Part shown: positions 7,631 through 16,939 of the stretch, in pieces
Layout of the letters: each line of letters opens with the position of its first letter
How positions within the stretch are numbered: position 1 is the stretch's first letter
NCBI RefSeq assembly: GCF_900094575.1
Contig: NZ_FMAE01000015.1
Span: forward strand, 1 to 52,506
DNA length: 52,506 nt
Direction of reading: 5' to 3'
From: Bradyrhizobium yuanmingense
GTDB taxonomy: Bacteria; Pseudomonadota; Alphaproteobacteria; Rhizobiales; Xanthobacteraceae
Notes under the pieces: generated by a model
Databases searched by the model: none
Told to the model about the DNA's origin: nothing
What the model saw: the letters and a program-made list of their open reading frames with translations, nothing else
Position numbers and translations under genes: made by a program

Positions 7631-8959
7631 TCACCACTCCGCATCGGCATCAGCAGGCAGGAGGACGACCGAATTTTCATACAGGCCAACTGACTCAACA
7701 GCGTCGGAGATATTAGCAGGCATGAAGAGTGGAATTGAACTCATCCATGAGGCGACGGATCGGCGCCAAGACAGCACGAACCAGGCCAAGGTCGCGATCT
7801 GCAATGCGACGTTGAGGCCGAACGCAACTTGATAGGCCTGGACCGGCCGATGACCATCGATCGCGGTCCATTGCTCAAGGATCAGGCCTGTCACGTATTG
7901 CGCCAGGAACGCCCAAGCAAAGTGCAAGACGTTTAGGGCGCCGTTGGCGCGACCGGCAAGCTCCGGCGGAAAGTAATCTGCTATTACCGCGAAGCTGACC
8001 ACCGTTGCCGTTCCAGCAATTGCGATAACTGACCAGGGCAAGATGGACGGCAGAGGCACTCGCAGGATCAAAGCTAGCTCGGCTGCGACAAACAGCACCG
8101 CGACCGTCGCTAATACCGTCTCCGCCCCAATGCCCCTTCGTTTGACGTAATGGACGGTCATCCCGAACAACAAGGCGCCGCAGCTCAAAACGATCGACAT
8201 TATAAACAGCTGTCTTACGAGGCTTGCGCGATCAAGCCCCTCCACGTCGGTCAGCCATGGTGATGCCCACAGTCCTTGCAGAGACCAAGCTGATCCAATG
8301 CAAGTCGCCGAAAATGGGGCCACTCGCCAGAAGCGACGATCGGCAAAAACGGTGCCAAGGGTGGCGCGCGTTGTTGATGGCACAATGCCTCGTTCGGGCA
8401 CCACGACATAGATGAGAATGGCCGTCGCACCGGTGGCGGCCGCCAGAATCTCAAAGAGCTGCCGCCACCCCATCCAAGCGAGTAGGTGTTCGACGGGAGC
8501 CGTGGCAGTCACCGCTCCAAGTGATCCCAGCATGATCATGTAGCCGTTCAGCAAGGCAACTCGTTCCCTAGGGAACCAAAGGACGATGGACTTCAGCCCT
8601 GCCGTCAGCGCCGCGGCCACGCCAAGCCCAATCATTGCACGCGCGATCAAAAGGGACAGGAAGCCGGTTGATATAGCGAACAATCCGGCGCCCGCGGCCG
8701 CGAGCAAGAGCAGAACACTCTGGATGCGACGCGGACCAAATCGGTCCAACAATATGCCGATGGGGATCTGAGCCGGCGCGAAAACGAGGAAATAGACTGA
8801 CGTAAGCAACCCGAGATCGGCAGAACCAAGCCCAGCATCCGAGCTGAGATGACCGGCGATCGAAGCGTTGATCGTTCGAAATAGATACGAAAGATAGTAA
8901 CCAGCAGCAAACGGGAGAAATACGCGCGCGGTGAGACGCCATGCCCCTGAAACTTGCAT
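7631..8959 (-). CDS. MFS transporter inserted in the conjugation operon
   Basis: A 442-residue major-facilitator transporter with about 12 hydrophobic segments. The MFS motif A loop is visible as GILLDRFGPRRIQS (about 68-81), and the N-terminal pattern YYLSYLFRTINASIAG is like organic-acid or nitrate-type MFS permeases. The substrate cannot be read from the sequence. The gene is not a normal trb component: it lies between copG and trbB, which usually are close neighbours, and is flanked by the direct repeat at 7521-7571 and 9018-9061. It appears to be cargo captured by the operon and is intact. Confidence 0.82.
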   Translation of the reverse strand: MQVSGAWRLTARVFLPFAAGYYLSYLFRTINASIAGHLSSDAGLGSADLGLLTSVYFLVFAPAQIPIGILLDRFGPRRIQSVLLLLAAAGAGLFAISTGFLSLLIARAMIGLGVAAALTAGLKSIVLWFPRERVALLNGYMIMLGSLGAVTATAPVEHLLAWMGWRQLFEILAAATGATAILIYVVVPERGIVPSTTRATLGTVFADRRFWRVAPFSATCIGSAWSLQGLWASPWLTDVEGLDRASLVRQLFIMSIVLSCGALLFGMTVHYVKRRGIGAETVLATVAVLFVAAELALILRVPLPSILPWSVIAIAGTATVVSFAVIADYFPPELAGRANGALNVLHFAWAFLAQYVTGLILEQWTAIDGHRPVQAYQVAFGLNVALQIATLAWFVLSWRRSVASWMSSIPLFMPANISDAVESVGLYENSVVLLPADADAEW

Positions 8960-9017
8960 GCTGGCCCTTCTTGCTCCTCAACTCATTGGAGCGGATAGCG
9001 CGTCCAGCTTTGTGTGG

Positions 9018-9061
9018 GCTTGGCCAAATTGCTGCGATCGTAGGCTGGCGTAGAAAAAGAA
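9018..9061 (-). repeat. Direct repeat copy B, upstream of the MFS gene
   Basis: Second copy of the leader-like repeat described at 7521-7571. The core at 9036-9061 matches 7546-7571 except for one base (a G in place of A). It lies about 60 bases upstream of the transporter start and about 30 bases beyond the copG stop. It is in the same orientation as copy A, about 1.49 kb away. Confidence 0.75.
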
Positions 9062-9090
9062 GGCGGAAATGGTCTGCCTACGTGGTTCAA

Positions 9091-9516
9091 TCAGGTTTCT
9101 TCGGTCGGCTCCTGACGGCGGATATCTTCTGGAATCTCTCGGAGAAAGCTTTGCCCCTTTTGCAAGCGGCGCCCGAGCGCCTCGACAAATCCTTCGAAGC
9201 GCTCCCGGCCTTTTGCTTGCGCGGCCGCCTGCGCGTCATTGGGCAGTGGCGGCGTGATCGTCAGCCAGAACCGTATGAAGAGCGCCAAGCTTTCGGCCGT
9301 GAAACCTACGTCGCGCTCCAATCTCTGCATCTGACGCGACAGCCGATCGAGGCGCCGGGTGAATGCTGCCTCCCGCCTATCCGCTCCGTCGGGTGAAAGA
9401 AAGGAGGCGACGGCAGCTTCCACAATGGCAGACCGGGAAAGCTTCTTGCGATCGGCGAGCTCCGAGATCTGTTTCAGCAGCTCTGGCGGGAAATAGACAT
9501 TCATCCGGTCGCGCAT
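9091..9516 (-). CDS. CopG-type ribbon-helix-helix protein next to TraG
   Basis: A 141-residue protein with an N-terminal ribbon-helix-helix domain: MNVYFPPELLKQISELAD (strand and helix A), then KKLSRSAIVEAAVASFL (helix B). A longer C-terminal part with basic helices follows. Small CopG-like regulators at this position, 6 bases after traG, are characteristic of the alphaproteobacterial traG-copG-trbB arrangement. It may repress the transfer operon or assist the relaxosome; the exact role is inferred. The start MRDRM is supported by the short gap to traG. Confidence 0.82.
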   Translation of the reverse strand: MRDRMNVYFPPELLKQISELADRKKLSRSAIVEAAVASFLSPDGADRREAAFTRRLDRLSRQMQRLERDVGFTAESLALFIRFWLTITPPLPNDAQAAAQAKGRERFEGFVEALGRRLQKGQSFLREIPEDIRRQEPTEET

Positions 9517-9522
9517 ATTGCC

Positions 9523-11511
9523 TCAGAGCTCCATACCGTCGTTCGGGTCCAAGGCGACTTGACGGGCAACACCGCGCATCTGTTGGCGTATGAGCCGGGA
9601 CTGGCGGACCGCATCTTCGTCGTCGTCAAGCACGGCGGCAAATTCCTCTGCCGGCGTTGGTTCGGTTGTCTCCTTGGCGATCGCGACGTGATCGGGGAGT
9701 TCCGGCTCACGACGGAGGCCGCTGTTCGCCGTGTCTTCCTCGGCCTCGGCGGCCTTGTCAGTTGGACCTCGCGTGGGCTTCAACGGTCCGAGCGCTGACC
9801 ATCCGTCCGTTCGCGATGATCGGCCGGCCGTCGCTGGATCGGGCGGCGGCACAACCCGCTCAGTGAATCGCCTATCCTCGTAGTAGCGGACCTTCTTCGC
9901 CCGGATCGGCGCCGTCCCTGCCACCATGACGATCTCGTCCATCGGCGGAAGCTGCATGACTTCGCCAGGGGTCAGCAGCGGCCTTGCCGTCTCCTGGCGG
10001 GAGACCATCAGGTGCCCCAGCCACGGGTTCAATCTATGACCGGCATAGTTCTTCATCGCGCGCATCTCGGTCGCCGTGCCCAACGCGTCGGACACCCGCT
10101 TGGCGGTCCGCTCGTCATTTGTCGCGAAGCTGACTCGGACATGGCAGTTATCGAGGATCGCGTTGTTAGGCCCGTAGGCCTTTTCGATCTGATTGAGCGA
10201 CTGCGCGATCAAGAAGCTCTTGATGCCGTAGCCGGCCATGAAGGCGAGCGCGGACTCGAAGAAATCAAGCCGCCCCAGCGCCGGGAACTCGTCAAGCATC
10301 ATCAGGACTCGATGCCGGCGGTGACTGGCGTGCAGATCCTCGGTCAAGCGCCGGCCGATCTGATTCAGCACAAGCCGGATCAGCGGCTTGGTCCGTGAGA
10401 TATCGGAGGGCGGCACCACGAGATAAAGCGTCGTAGGGTGGCTGTCTGCGATCAGATCGGCTATCCGCCAGTCACAGCAGCGGGTCACCTGGGCCACGAC
10501 GGGGTCGCGGTACAGCCCCAGGAACGACATTGCAGTAGAAAGGACGCCGGAGCGTTCATTCTCGGATTTGTTGAGGAGTTCGCGCGCGGTCGAGGCGACC
10601 ACGGGATGGGCACCCTGCTCGCCAAGGTGCGCAGTGGTCATCATTGCCTTCAGCGTCGCCTCGATGGGCCGCTTCGGATCGGACAGGAACGCTGCGACGC
10701 CGGCCAAGGTCTTGTCTGTCTCGGCATAGAGGACATGGAGGATGGCGCCGACCAGGAGCGAATGACTGGTCTTCTCCCAATGGTTCCGTTTATCGAGAGA
10801 ACCTTCGGGGTCGACCAGGACGTCGGCGACGTTCTGGACATCGCGAACCTCCCATTCCCCGCGCCGGACCTCGAGCAGCGGATTGTAAGCTGAGGATTTC
10901 GGGTTGGTCGGATCGAACAACAGGACGCGGCCATGCCGCGAGCGAAAGCCCGCGGTCAGCTGCCAGTTCTCACCCTTGATGTCGTGCACGATGGCCGAGC
11001 CCGGCCAAGCTAGCAACGAGGGAACGACGAGTCCGACACCCTTGCCGGACCGTGTAGGAGCAAAACACAAGACGTGCTCGGGTCCGTCATGGCGGAGGTA
11101 GTCGCGGTCGAGCTTGCCGAGCACCACGCCATCCGGACCAAGAAGTCCGGCCCCTCGGACCTCTTCCGCACCAGCCCAACGTGCCGAACCATAGGTCTCG
11201 ACATTCTTGGCTTCACGCGCGCGCCACACCGACATGCCGATCGCTACCGCGATCGAAACGACGGTCCCTGATGCTGCGATGAAGGCGCCCTCGACAAATA
11301 CCTGCGGCGCATAGGCATCGTAGACGAACCACCACCAGAAGAAGATCGGCGGATAGTAGATCTTGAAGCCGAACAGCTCGAACCAAGGCCGCCCAAGCTC
11401 CGGTTGCCAAGCAAGCCGCCAAGCCGTCCACTCGGTTGCTCCCCAGATAGCGAGCAGAACGATCAGGCCGACGACGATCACCTGTCCCCAGAGGATCTTG
11501 GTTCCGGACAT
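9523..11511 (-). CDS. traG: Type IV coupling protein TraG/VirD4
   Basis: A 662-residue coupling ATPase that brings relaxase-bound DNA to the mating channel. The N-terminal membrane anchors are at about 11-23 and 73-97. Walker A APTRSGKG is at about 151-158, the segment WPGSAIVHDIKGENW follows, and Walker B VLMMLDEFPALGRLDF is at about 402-417, followed by GYGIKSFLIAQSLNQIEK. The C-terminal tail is acidic. All key motifs are intact and the length is typical. It lies 36 bases after the relaxase gene and just before copG, the usual order in these elements. Confidence 0.94.
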   Translation of the reverse strand: MSGTKILWGQVIVVGLIVLLAIWGATEWTAWRLAWQPELGRPWFELFGFKIYYPPIFFWWWFVYDAYAPQVFVEGAFIAASGTVVSIAVAIGMSVWRAREAKNVETYGSARWAGAEEVRGAGLLGPDGVVLGKLDRDYLRHDGPEHVLCFAPTRSGKGVGLVVPSLLAWPGSAIVHDIKGENWQLTAGFRSRHGRVLLFDPTNPKSSAYNPLLEVRRGEWEVRDVQNVADVLVDPEGSLDKRNHWEKTSHSLLVGAILHVLYAETDKTLAGVAAFLSDPKRPIEATLKAMMTTAHLGEQGAHPVVASTARELLNKSENERSGVLSTAMSFLGLYRDPVVAQVTRCCDWRIADLIADSHPTTLYLVVPPSDISRTKPLIRLVLNQIGRRLTEDLHASHRRHRVLMMLDEFPALGRLDFFESALAFMAGYGIKSFLIAQSLNQIEKAYGPNNAILDNCHVRVSFATNDERTAKRVSDALGTATEMRAMKNYAGHRLNPWLGHLMVSRQETARPLLTPGEVMQLPPMDEIVMVAGTAPIRAKKVRYYEDRRFTERVVPPPDPATAGRSSRTDGWSALGPLKPTRGPTDKAAEAEEDTANSGLRREPELPDHVAIAKETTEPTPAEEFAAVLDDDEDAVRQSRLIRQQMRGVARQVALDPNDGMEL

Positions 11512-11547
11512 TCCGAGCGTCCTTCCGCAACTGAATTGGCGAGATAG

Positions 11548-13311
11548 CTAGAGACCGAGGTCTCGCTTCCGACCAAAACCCCATTCGATGCCACCGCCGT
11601 CCTTCACCACGCCGGTGACTTGCTGGCCGAGTTTCTTTTCGAGCTCGCGCGACCAGGGCACGAGCTGGAAGCCGAGCCCGTTATCGATCATGGCGAAGCG
11701 TCCCGAGGTGAGCGTCAGCCGCTGGCGATACGTTCCCGCCACATGCTCCCCGGAGGCGGCATTCACGCGAGGCAGGCCGGTGCCGACCGAGACCTTTGCT
11801 GCCACCTCGTCCAGTTCGCGTCGACGCAACGTGTCCAGGAGATCGTGCTGCAGGATGATGCGTTGGCCCTGCCGCCGGGCCAGGCCCTGCTGGATCAGAT
11901 GCTCCGTACCGGCCTCCATGGCGTCGCGGGTCTCGCGGCCAAATCCACCCATGGCGAGCGGTATCGGGTCGCGTTCGACGAGCCTGTGGTCGAGCCAGGT
12001 GGCTCCTTTTGCAGTGATCTGTCCACCGAGATCGAGATCGGAACGGGCCGCCAGCACCATGGTCGGCCGCGGATCGCCGGCTTGGCCGAAGCGTCGGACT
12101 TCGACGATTCCGCCGATCGGGGGTGCGTGGTCGAAAGCCTCGAGCCCTCGGAAGCGCACGTGGTGCGCCCGTCCGTCGGTTCCGTCGATCAGGGCATAGG
12201 CCTCGCCTGTCAGTTCGTCATGCAGTCCACGGTCGACAAGTCGTCCGACAATCTGGAATGTCGGCTGGCCGCCCTCGATAATGAAGTCGGCAACGCCGCG
12301 AGCTTCTCCGCGCTCGGCAAAGGCGCGGTGCACTGTCTCGATGATGTCGCCGCGCATACCGAGGTCACGCAAGCTACGCTCGGCCTCGAGCCCGACCATC
12401 CATTCTCCCGGTACGGCGAACGCGGCAAGGCCCATCTTCTCCAGGTGTTGAAGACGACCGACCATCAGGCGCCGGATCTCGGAATCGGACTTGCCGGGAT
12501 TCTCTGCGCGAAGATCGATATGGCCGGTCTCATCGGCCGCCAGCCGGATCTCCCGATCGAGCCGCGTCCATCGTTCCGCCGTGACTTCCCTCTCCAACGA
12601 ATTCCGGATCTCGTGCTCAGGCTTTGGACCGAGTTCAATGGCGACCAGTTCTTCGGCGCGTGAGCGCAGGCCCTGGCTGATGTAGTCGCGGGAGATCACG
12701 AGATCCGCCCCTTCCCCATCTATTCCCCGAACGAGAAGGTGGACGTGAGGGTTGTCGGTATTGCAATGATCGACAGCCACCCAATCGAGGCGCGTACCAA
12801 GGTCGATTTCCATCTGTCTGGCGAGATCGCGGGTAAAGGCCTTCAGATCGGTCATGTCGCCCGCATCCTCAGGTGAGACAATGAACCTGAAATGATGCCG
12901 GTCGTCCTTGCACCGTTCTGCGAAAGCCGCGCTATCGGTGCGGTCGCTGCCGGCATCGAACATCTCGGCACGCTCGCCGCTCCCGGTCACGCCATCGCGC
13001 TTCAGATATGAGAGGTGGGCGGTCATTGGCGCTGAACGGAAGGCTCTCCCTTTGTGACGAACCACGCGCGCCTTCACCACGACGCGCCGCGTCGGGCTGA
13101 ACAATCTGGCGCGGCTAAAGGCGAGGCGCCCCCGGCCGAACGTCGAGCGCCCATAGGCCGCCGAACGCCTGCCCGCCCCGGTCTGACCCGAGGTGTGTCC
13201 CGATTTCTTCGCCGCCCGCAGCACCTGGTTGATGAAGCTCTTTTGTTTCGGCACGCGGGTGCTACGAATGCGCCCAGGCCGAACACGCAGATCGCTGTCG
13301 CGCACGCTCAC
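11548..13311 (-). CDS. Relaxase/mobilization nuclease, DUF3363 (RlxS-like)
   Basis: A relaxase of about 587 residues that would nick oriT and lead the strand into the recipient. The conserved AHLSYLKRDGV segment (about 98-108) carries the candidate catalytic tyrosine Y102. HHFRF at about 139-143 and the metal-binding block DHCNTDNPHVHLLVRG (about 181-196, with H182, H189, H191) form the HUH-type centre. The C-terminal half fits the DUF3363 relaxase extension. I chose the GTG at 13309-13311 because it has a GGGAGG ribosome site; the open frame continues to a TTG at 13326. It is the first gene of the transfer cluster. Confidence 0.88.
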   Translation of the reverse strand: MSVRDSDLRVRPGRIRSTRVPKQKSFINQVLRAAKKSGHTSGQTGAGRRSAAYGRSTFGRGRLAFSRARLFSPTRRVVVKARVVRHKGRAFRSAPMTAHLSYLKRDGVTGSGERAEMFDAGSDRTDSAAFAERCKDDRHHFRFIVSPEDAGDMTDLKAFTRDLARQMEIDLGTRLDWVAVDHCNTDNPHVHLLVRGIDGEGADLVISRDYISQGLRSRAEELVAIELGPKPEHEIRNSLEREVTAERWTRLDREIRLAADETGHIDLRAENPGKSDSEIRRLMVGRLQHLEKMGLAAFAVPGEWMVGLEAERSLRDLGMRGDIIETVHRAFAERGEARGVADFIIEGGQPTFQIVGRLVDRGLHDELTGEAYALIDGTDGRAHHVRFRGLEAFDHAPPIGGIVEVRRFGQAGDPRPTMVLAARSDLDLGGQITAKGATWLDHRLVERDPIPLAMGGFGRETRDAMEAGTEHLIQQGLARRQGQRIILQHDLLDTLRRRELDEVAAKVSVGTGLPRVNAASGEHVAGTYRQRLTLTSGRFAMIDNGLGFQLVPWSRELEKKLGQQVTGVVKDGGGIEWGFGRKRDLGL

Positions 13312-13963
13312 GGCAGGGCCTCCCAACGATCAAAATTGCACATGGTGCCGAAGACGCGTTTGATGGCATTCGTAAAAACGCAAAGCGCGGCACGCGCCCC
13401 GACCGACCGGCACGCCGGAACCCAAGCCATGTCAATGGCTTGCGGTTCGACCGGCGAGCCTCTTTTATCTCACCCTCCTGCCGTCGTGGTCTCCCGGTCG
13501 CGGGTTCCCGACAGAGCCGCCGCGACTTGGCAGCCAACTGGCGAAGCCCCCACTGCTTCCGCGCGCTTGCGATAGCGATCGTTACCCGAAGGGCCGAGAC
13601 ACCCGAAGGGTGGCTCGGTGAGGAGCAAAGCGACGAGTAGAGCGCGGGCCGAAGGCATCGCCCATACGCCAACAGCACGTAACACTTGCTCGTTGAAGCA
13701 TGCCAAAATTTGCGAACCCGCACACTTGGTCATTGCGATACTCCCGAATCCGATCGAGGCACGACCACACCGTTCAATCTTTGGAAGCCATTTCCGAAAG
13801 CCGTGCCGCAATGAGAAAAGCGATCGCCGCGACTTGTCAAGCAGAGCGCGACCGATGGCTGCGGGTCGCACTGGCAGGGAAGGACTTGGCGCGCCTAGTC
13901 GATCGCAAGGCTGCGGCGCAATGAAGCTCACGGCAGCACGCCGCGCGAGATGGGAGCCGCCGA
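13312..13963. other. Intergenic region upstream of the relaxase gene
   Basis: No convincing gene. It contains the inverted repeat at 13423-13442. At about 13575-13690 there is a stretch with two cccgaaggg motifs and the gctcggtgaggagcaaagcg string, which resembles a dispersed intergenic motif I associate with rhizobial genomes. A plus-strand reading ending at 13924 has plausible codon use over its last 45 residues (AMRKAIAATCQAERDRWLR) and could be a small gene remnant, but no start or family could be supported. Confidence 0.4.
13423..13442. other. Candidate oriT inverted repeat
   Basis: A perfect 8-base inverted repeat, CAAGCCAT-gtca-ATGGCTTG, lies about 110 bases upstream of the relaxase start. 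Short inverted repeats in the intergenic region beside the relaxase gene are typical oriT features, but no published nic motif is recognised here. This is a positional inference. Confidence 0.35.
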
Positions 13964-14158
13964 TCAATCGGCAAAAACGAACGTCATATCCTGGAATTTC
14001 TGCAGCGGCAGATTCGTGATGCTTCGCTGCATCGTTTGGATATCCTCGCTAGCGCTTGACGGGACCGCCCGTGCAAGATGAGAATCGTAGAAAGCAAGCT
14101 TTGCGGCGACACCGACCAGGAGAACTGCGACGAGGCTCAGAGTGGAATGTACACGCAT
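13964..14158 (-). CDS. Small secreted or membrane-anchored hypothetical protein
   Basis: A 64-residue protein starting MRVHSTLSLVAVLLVGVAAK, with a hydrophobic N-terminal segment (about 5-22) that is a signal peptide or anchor. A hydrophilic part follows, ending LQKFQDMTFVFAD. A strong AGGAGG ribosome site lies just upstream of the ATG at 14156-14158. The family is not recognised. Its position beside the transfer cluster suggests that it belongs to the element. Confidence 0.55.
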   Translation of the reverse strand: MRVHSTLSLVAVLLVGVAAKLAFYDSHLARAVPSSASEDIQTMQRSITNLPLQKFQDMTFVFAD

Positions 14159-14585
14159 GATCGCTCCTCCTTTTCTACTGCAGTGGGGGCTCCATTCCCC
14201 TCTATTGCGGATCGTTGGAGTGTAGATAGCGGGCGTTTCAGGTCCTTTTCCTTCCGCCATGAAATGGTTTCGTCGACCTGTACTTTCGGCTTCGCGGTCG
14301 CCGGGCTACGATTTTGGGTTCCCGATTGGTTGAGTGGCGCGTGCACGCCTGGTTCGTTCATGCGTCCGGCGTAAGCTCTGCTTGGCGACTGCGGGCAAGC
14401 AGGTCTCTTCCCTGGTTTGTCGAGGCCGCCCTTAAGAACCGTCGCGGGCGCCGTCAAGGCGCGTTAGCGGCCTTCTAATGGGTTCGGCCATACCGCGACA
14501 CCACCTTGGAAATTTGCCAGATGTCAGCCCGGTGTGGCCGCTAACGTCGTCGCAGGTGTGAAGTACCGGGTGTGACTGTCCACAG

Positions 14586-14784
14586 ATGGATATGGAAGAA
14601 GTCGTTGCTCAGCTTGAGAAGATTCGGGTACATGAAGCTGATTGTGCTCGATTAGCGAGGACCGCCCAGGACAGGCAGTCCCGGGCTCTGTTCGAAACGC
14701 CTTGCGGAACGGCTCCGCGAAATGCGGCAAGACATCGAGACGACGATCACCGCGGAAACGAAACTGAGTGCCCGCTGGGAATAG
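14586..14784 (+). pseudogene. Small Rhizobiales hypothetical protein, frameshifted
   Basis: The first 36 codons or so read MDMEEVVAQLEKIRVHEADC and on to RALFET. The protein then continues in the next frame as LAERLREMRQDIETTITAET and ends SARWE with a TAG at 14782-14784. One extra C near 14700 explains the shift. Restored, it is a roughly 66-residue helical protein resembling short Rhizobiales hypotheticals that begin with an HA..C..LA motif. No function is known to me. Confidence 0.6.
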
Positions 14785-14851
14785 TTGTTCGGATGCGATG
14801 CATTTCTGCACTGTCTGGCAAAATATAGGCGACCTCGAGCCCCGGTTTTGA

Positions 14852-15058
14852 TCAATAGGACACCCCGGCGGGTTCAATGGGGTCGAGCCTAGGGAGCGCC
14901 ACGGCGCCCAGAGCCCTCACAAAATCAGCGCCTTCGGGTGCGCGCCAAACGCCTGCTACACACTTCGCTACACTTTGTGCCGCTGAGTTGCTCTCTCTCC
15001 TCTGAATAGATCGGCGCTCTTGCAACGGTCGCACGGACGGCATCGGCGCCCTTTGCAT
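14852..15058 (-). CDS. Possible small hypothetical protein
   Basis: A 68-residue reading beginning MQRAPMPSVRPLQERRSIQR, with an AGGAGA ribosome site directly upstream of the ATG at 15056-15058. Composition is basic at the N-terminus and more hydrophobic later (ADFVRALGAVALPRLDP). No family is recognised. Only the ribosome site separates it from chance, so it is a weak call. Confidence 0.3.
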   Translation of the reverse strand: MQRAPMPSVRPLQERRSIQRRESNSAAQSVAKCVAGVWRAPEGADFVRALGAVALPRLDPIEPAGVSY

Positions 15059-15262
15059 GGTCTCCTTCCTTCTCTGGTGGTGATGGCAGGGAAGCCGGCC
15101 AGCGCAGATCTCTACCTGCAAAACCGCTTTGCGAGCATGATCGCTGCCGCTGTGGCCGCGCTCGCGCGCCAGCTTCGCGGCCACCGCGACGCTGCGGGCC
15201 TTGCGCACCAGGCTGCCGGCCGCCGCACAGACCGCCGGCCAGTCGGCGACGCCCGTCTGCCT

Positions 15263-15715
15263 CTACCCGGAACGTCCGAGCGCAATTCTCCCTTCGGGCG
15301 GACGAGTACCGGGTCGGCGCCAACGGATCGGCCCCGGGAAGCTATTGGCGATGCTCAAGACCCGTGCCTCATCCGTTTCAAGAGCTATTTTTTGGGCGAG
15401 CATGACATCGCCCTCGAGCAAGCCCCCCACCGGAACGAAGCACCACCCCTTCCCGAGCCGCCCGTATTCGTCGATCTCGTTGACGTTGCCCGACGTTCCC
15501 CGCCGGATGCGGTACCGCGTTCCGGTATCGCACCCCACGACGTCGAAGTACCCCCTCCTTTCGAACTCGACCCTCTGCTGGGGTGAAAGCCAAGAACGCA
15601 GCAGTCGCAGCGCTCGAGCCTGGACCGTTTTCTCTTCGTTTACTGCTTGATAAAGTCTGCCAACAGCCAGGCTTCGAGGGATCCACGGGCCGACCCGACC
15701 GAACCTCTTCTTCAC
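15263..15715 (-). CDS. Conserved hypothetical protein (rhizobial, cytosolic)
   Basis: A 150-residue protein. The core, from LRLLRSWLSPQQRVEFERR through FDVVGCDTGTRYRIRRGT, NVNEIDEYGRLGKGWCFVP and GDVMLAQKIALETDE, resembles a family I recall as common in Bradyrhizobium and Mesorhizobium accessory regions, with alternating strands and few helices. Function is unknown. The first 35 or so residues are less typical, so the true start may lie downstream. It is followed at 15755 by another small conserved gene on the same strand, upstream in transcription. Confidence 0.65.
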   Translation of the reverse strand: MKKRFGRVGPWIPRSLAVGRLYQAVNEEKTVQARALRLLRSWLSPQQRVEFERRGYFDVVGCDTGTRYRIRRGTSGNVNEIDEYGRLGKGWCFVPVGGLLEGDVMLAQKIALETDEARVLSIANSFPGPIRWRRPGTRPPEGRIALGRSG

Positions 15716-15754
15716 TGGTGCTCACCCGCCGACGAGCCGCGGGAAAAACAATGT

Positions 15755-15943
15755 CTATTCGGCAGTCGGATCGAAGGTGGTGATCCTTGTTGCCTCACCA
15801 GGCCCCTTCCGTACCGCCGCGGTATAACCTTTGCTCGTAAATTGCAGAAAAAGCCTCTCCGCCTCTACCAAAGCTTCTGCATTGGAGTTGTCGAAGAAGT
15901 GCCGGCTATCGCCGCTGTGATCCATCACGATTTGCATTGCCAT
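15755..15943 (-). CDS. Small conserved hypothetical protein
   Basis: A 62-residue protein, MAMQIVMDHSGDSRHFFD at the start, then AEALVEAERLFLQFTSKGYT and a C-terminus ending ITTFDPTAE. The pattern of D-TGD-RH-FD, an acidic helix, GYTAA and a final FDPTAE resembles a short rhizobial family of unknown function. The ATG at 15941-15943 has a GGGAGA ribosome site. It is probably co-transcribed with the gene at 15263-15715. Confidence 0.6.
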   Translation of the reverse strand: MAMQIVMDHSGDSRHFFDNSNAEALVEAERLFLQFTSKGYTAAVRKGPGEATRITTFDPTAE

Positions 15944-16654
15944 GCTGAGGTCTCCCGATTGCACCTCACAAGCAATGTAGTATCCGAGCCCTCGTTCCTA
16001 ATTGACCTAATCGCCACCGAGACACCTTCGGTCGCTCTGCATCATCAGCACGAAGACGGTCCAGTGGCTTTGTCTGACGTCCTGACCGTCGCCCCAGCTT
16101 GGTCGAGGCTCGACGGAACATCGATTTACGGTCTCGGGCGGAGTAGTGCAGGGTTCTCAACCGATCGATTGCGTGCTGCCGTGCAGCTGTCATTGCGGCA
16201 CAATGTTAGCTTCCTGTCATTGGCCCGCTCTATCAGCCATCTACGACCCCTGCCCGAAGCTGATCGGCTGGGACTTTGTGTCCATTACAGCAGGTTCGGT
16301 GGGATGGCGATCGACCGCCCTAGGTTCCTGTGATTTTCCCGGATTACGGTCAGCTAGTGAACACACAATCGGGCCCCACCGAAGAGCGGCCTTATGGATC
16401 GCTTATGACCCGTCACGGGCCGCGCGGCGCGCGGCGCAAGCAAACGAGCAAACCGTCACCGATTTAGGACGAATTGAGCGCGAGCCGTGGAGCCGGATGA
16501 GCAGAACAGCGAAGTCGCTCGCCGAGATCGAGTATCGGGCAAAGCCGGCGGAGGTGCGGCACCCGCCTTTCAAGGATCACCCGAGGACCTTTGACACGGC
16601 GCGTGTGACAGCCTTGGCGGTAGAACTATCGGCGGGAACAGGCGTTTACTGATC
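15944..16654. other. Gene-poor stretch
   Basis: No gene can be supported with confidence. The only reading of note is 51 codons at 16498-16652 on the plus strand (MSRTAKSLAEIEYRAKPAEV at its start), which ends three bases before the next ATG and may be a small gene or the 3' end of a decayed one. No tRNA, repeat or terminator was recognised. Confidence 0.4.
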
Positions 16655-16939
16655 ATGTCAGACGCATTCGACTATTTCCGCGCTTACGCCGTCCGAGCTC
16701 TTTGCAAGGCCCGATCGATGCCGAAGGGCCGGATGAAGCACCTGCAGCTTGTGGTCGGCCGGATCTATAACCTCCTCAAGAAGGAGACGGCTTACGGCCT
16801 GAACACGCAACACCTGGAAGACTTCCGGGCAGCGCAGAAGCTCGAGAGATCTCTGGAGAGTCGGCCCAACGACGACATGGCCCCTCGAACTCGCCTTGCC
16901 GCAACGAGTCCTCATCGGGCCGGGCAGGAGGTTCGTTGA
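16655..16939 (+). CDS. Hypothetical helical protein upstream of the PolX-like gene
   Basis: A 94-residue protein, MSDAFDYFRAYAVRALCKAR at the start, predicted mostly helical over residues 1-70 with a basic tail. The stop at 16937-16939 abuts the GTG start of the polX-like gene, so the two were probably translationally coupled. No family is recognised. Confidence 0.5.
   Translation: MSDAFDYFRAYAVRALCKARSMPKGRMKHLQLVVGRIYNLLKKETAYGLNTQHLEDFRAAQKLERSLESRPNDDMAPRTRLAATSPHRAGQEVR

Noticed and set aside
13470..13967. A 165-codon minus-strand protein upstream of the relaxase
   Set aside because: It runs across an intergenic repetitive motif and shows no domain or ribosome site; composition fits a chance reading.
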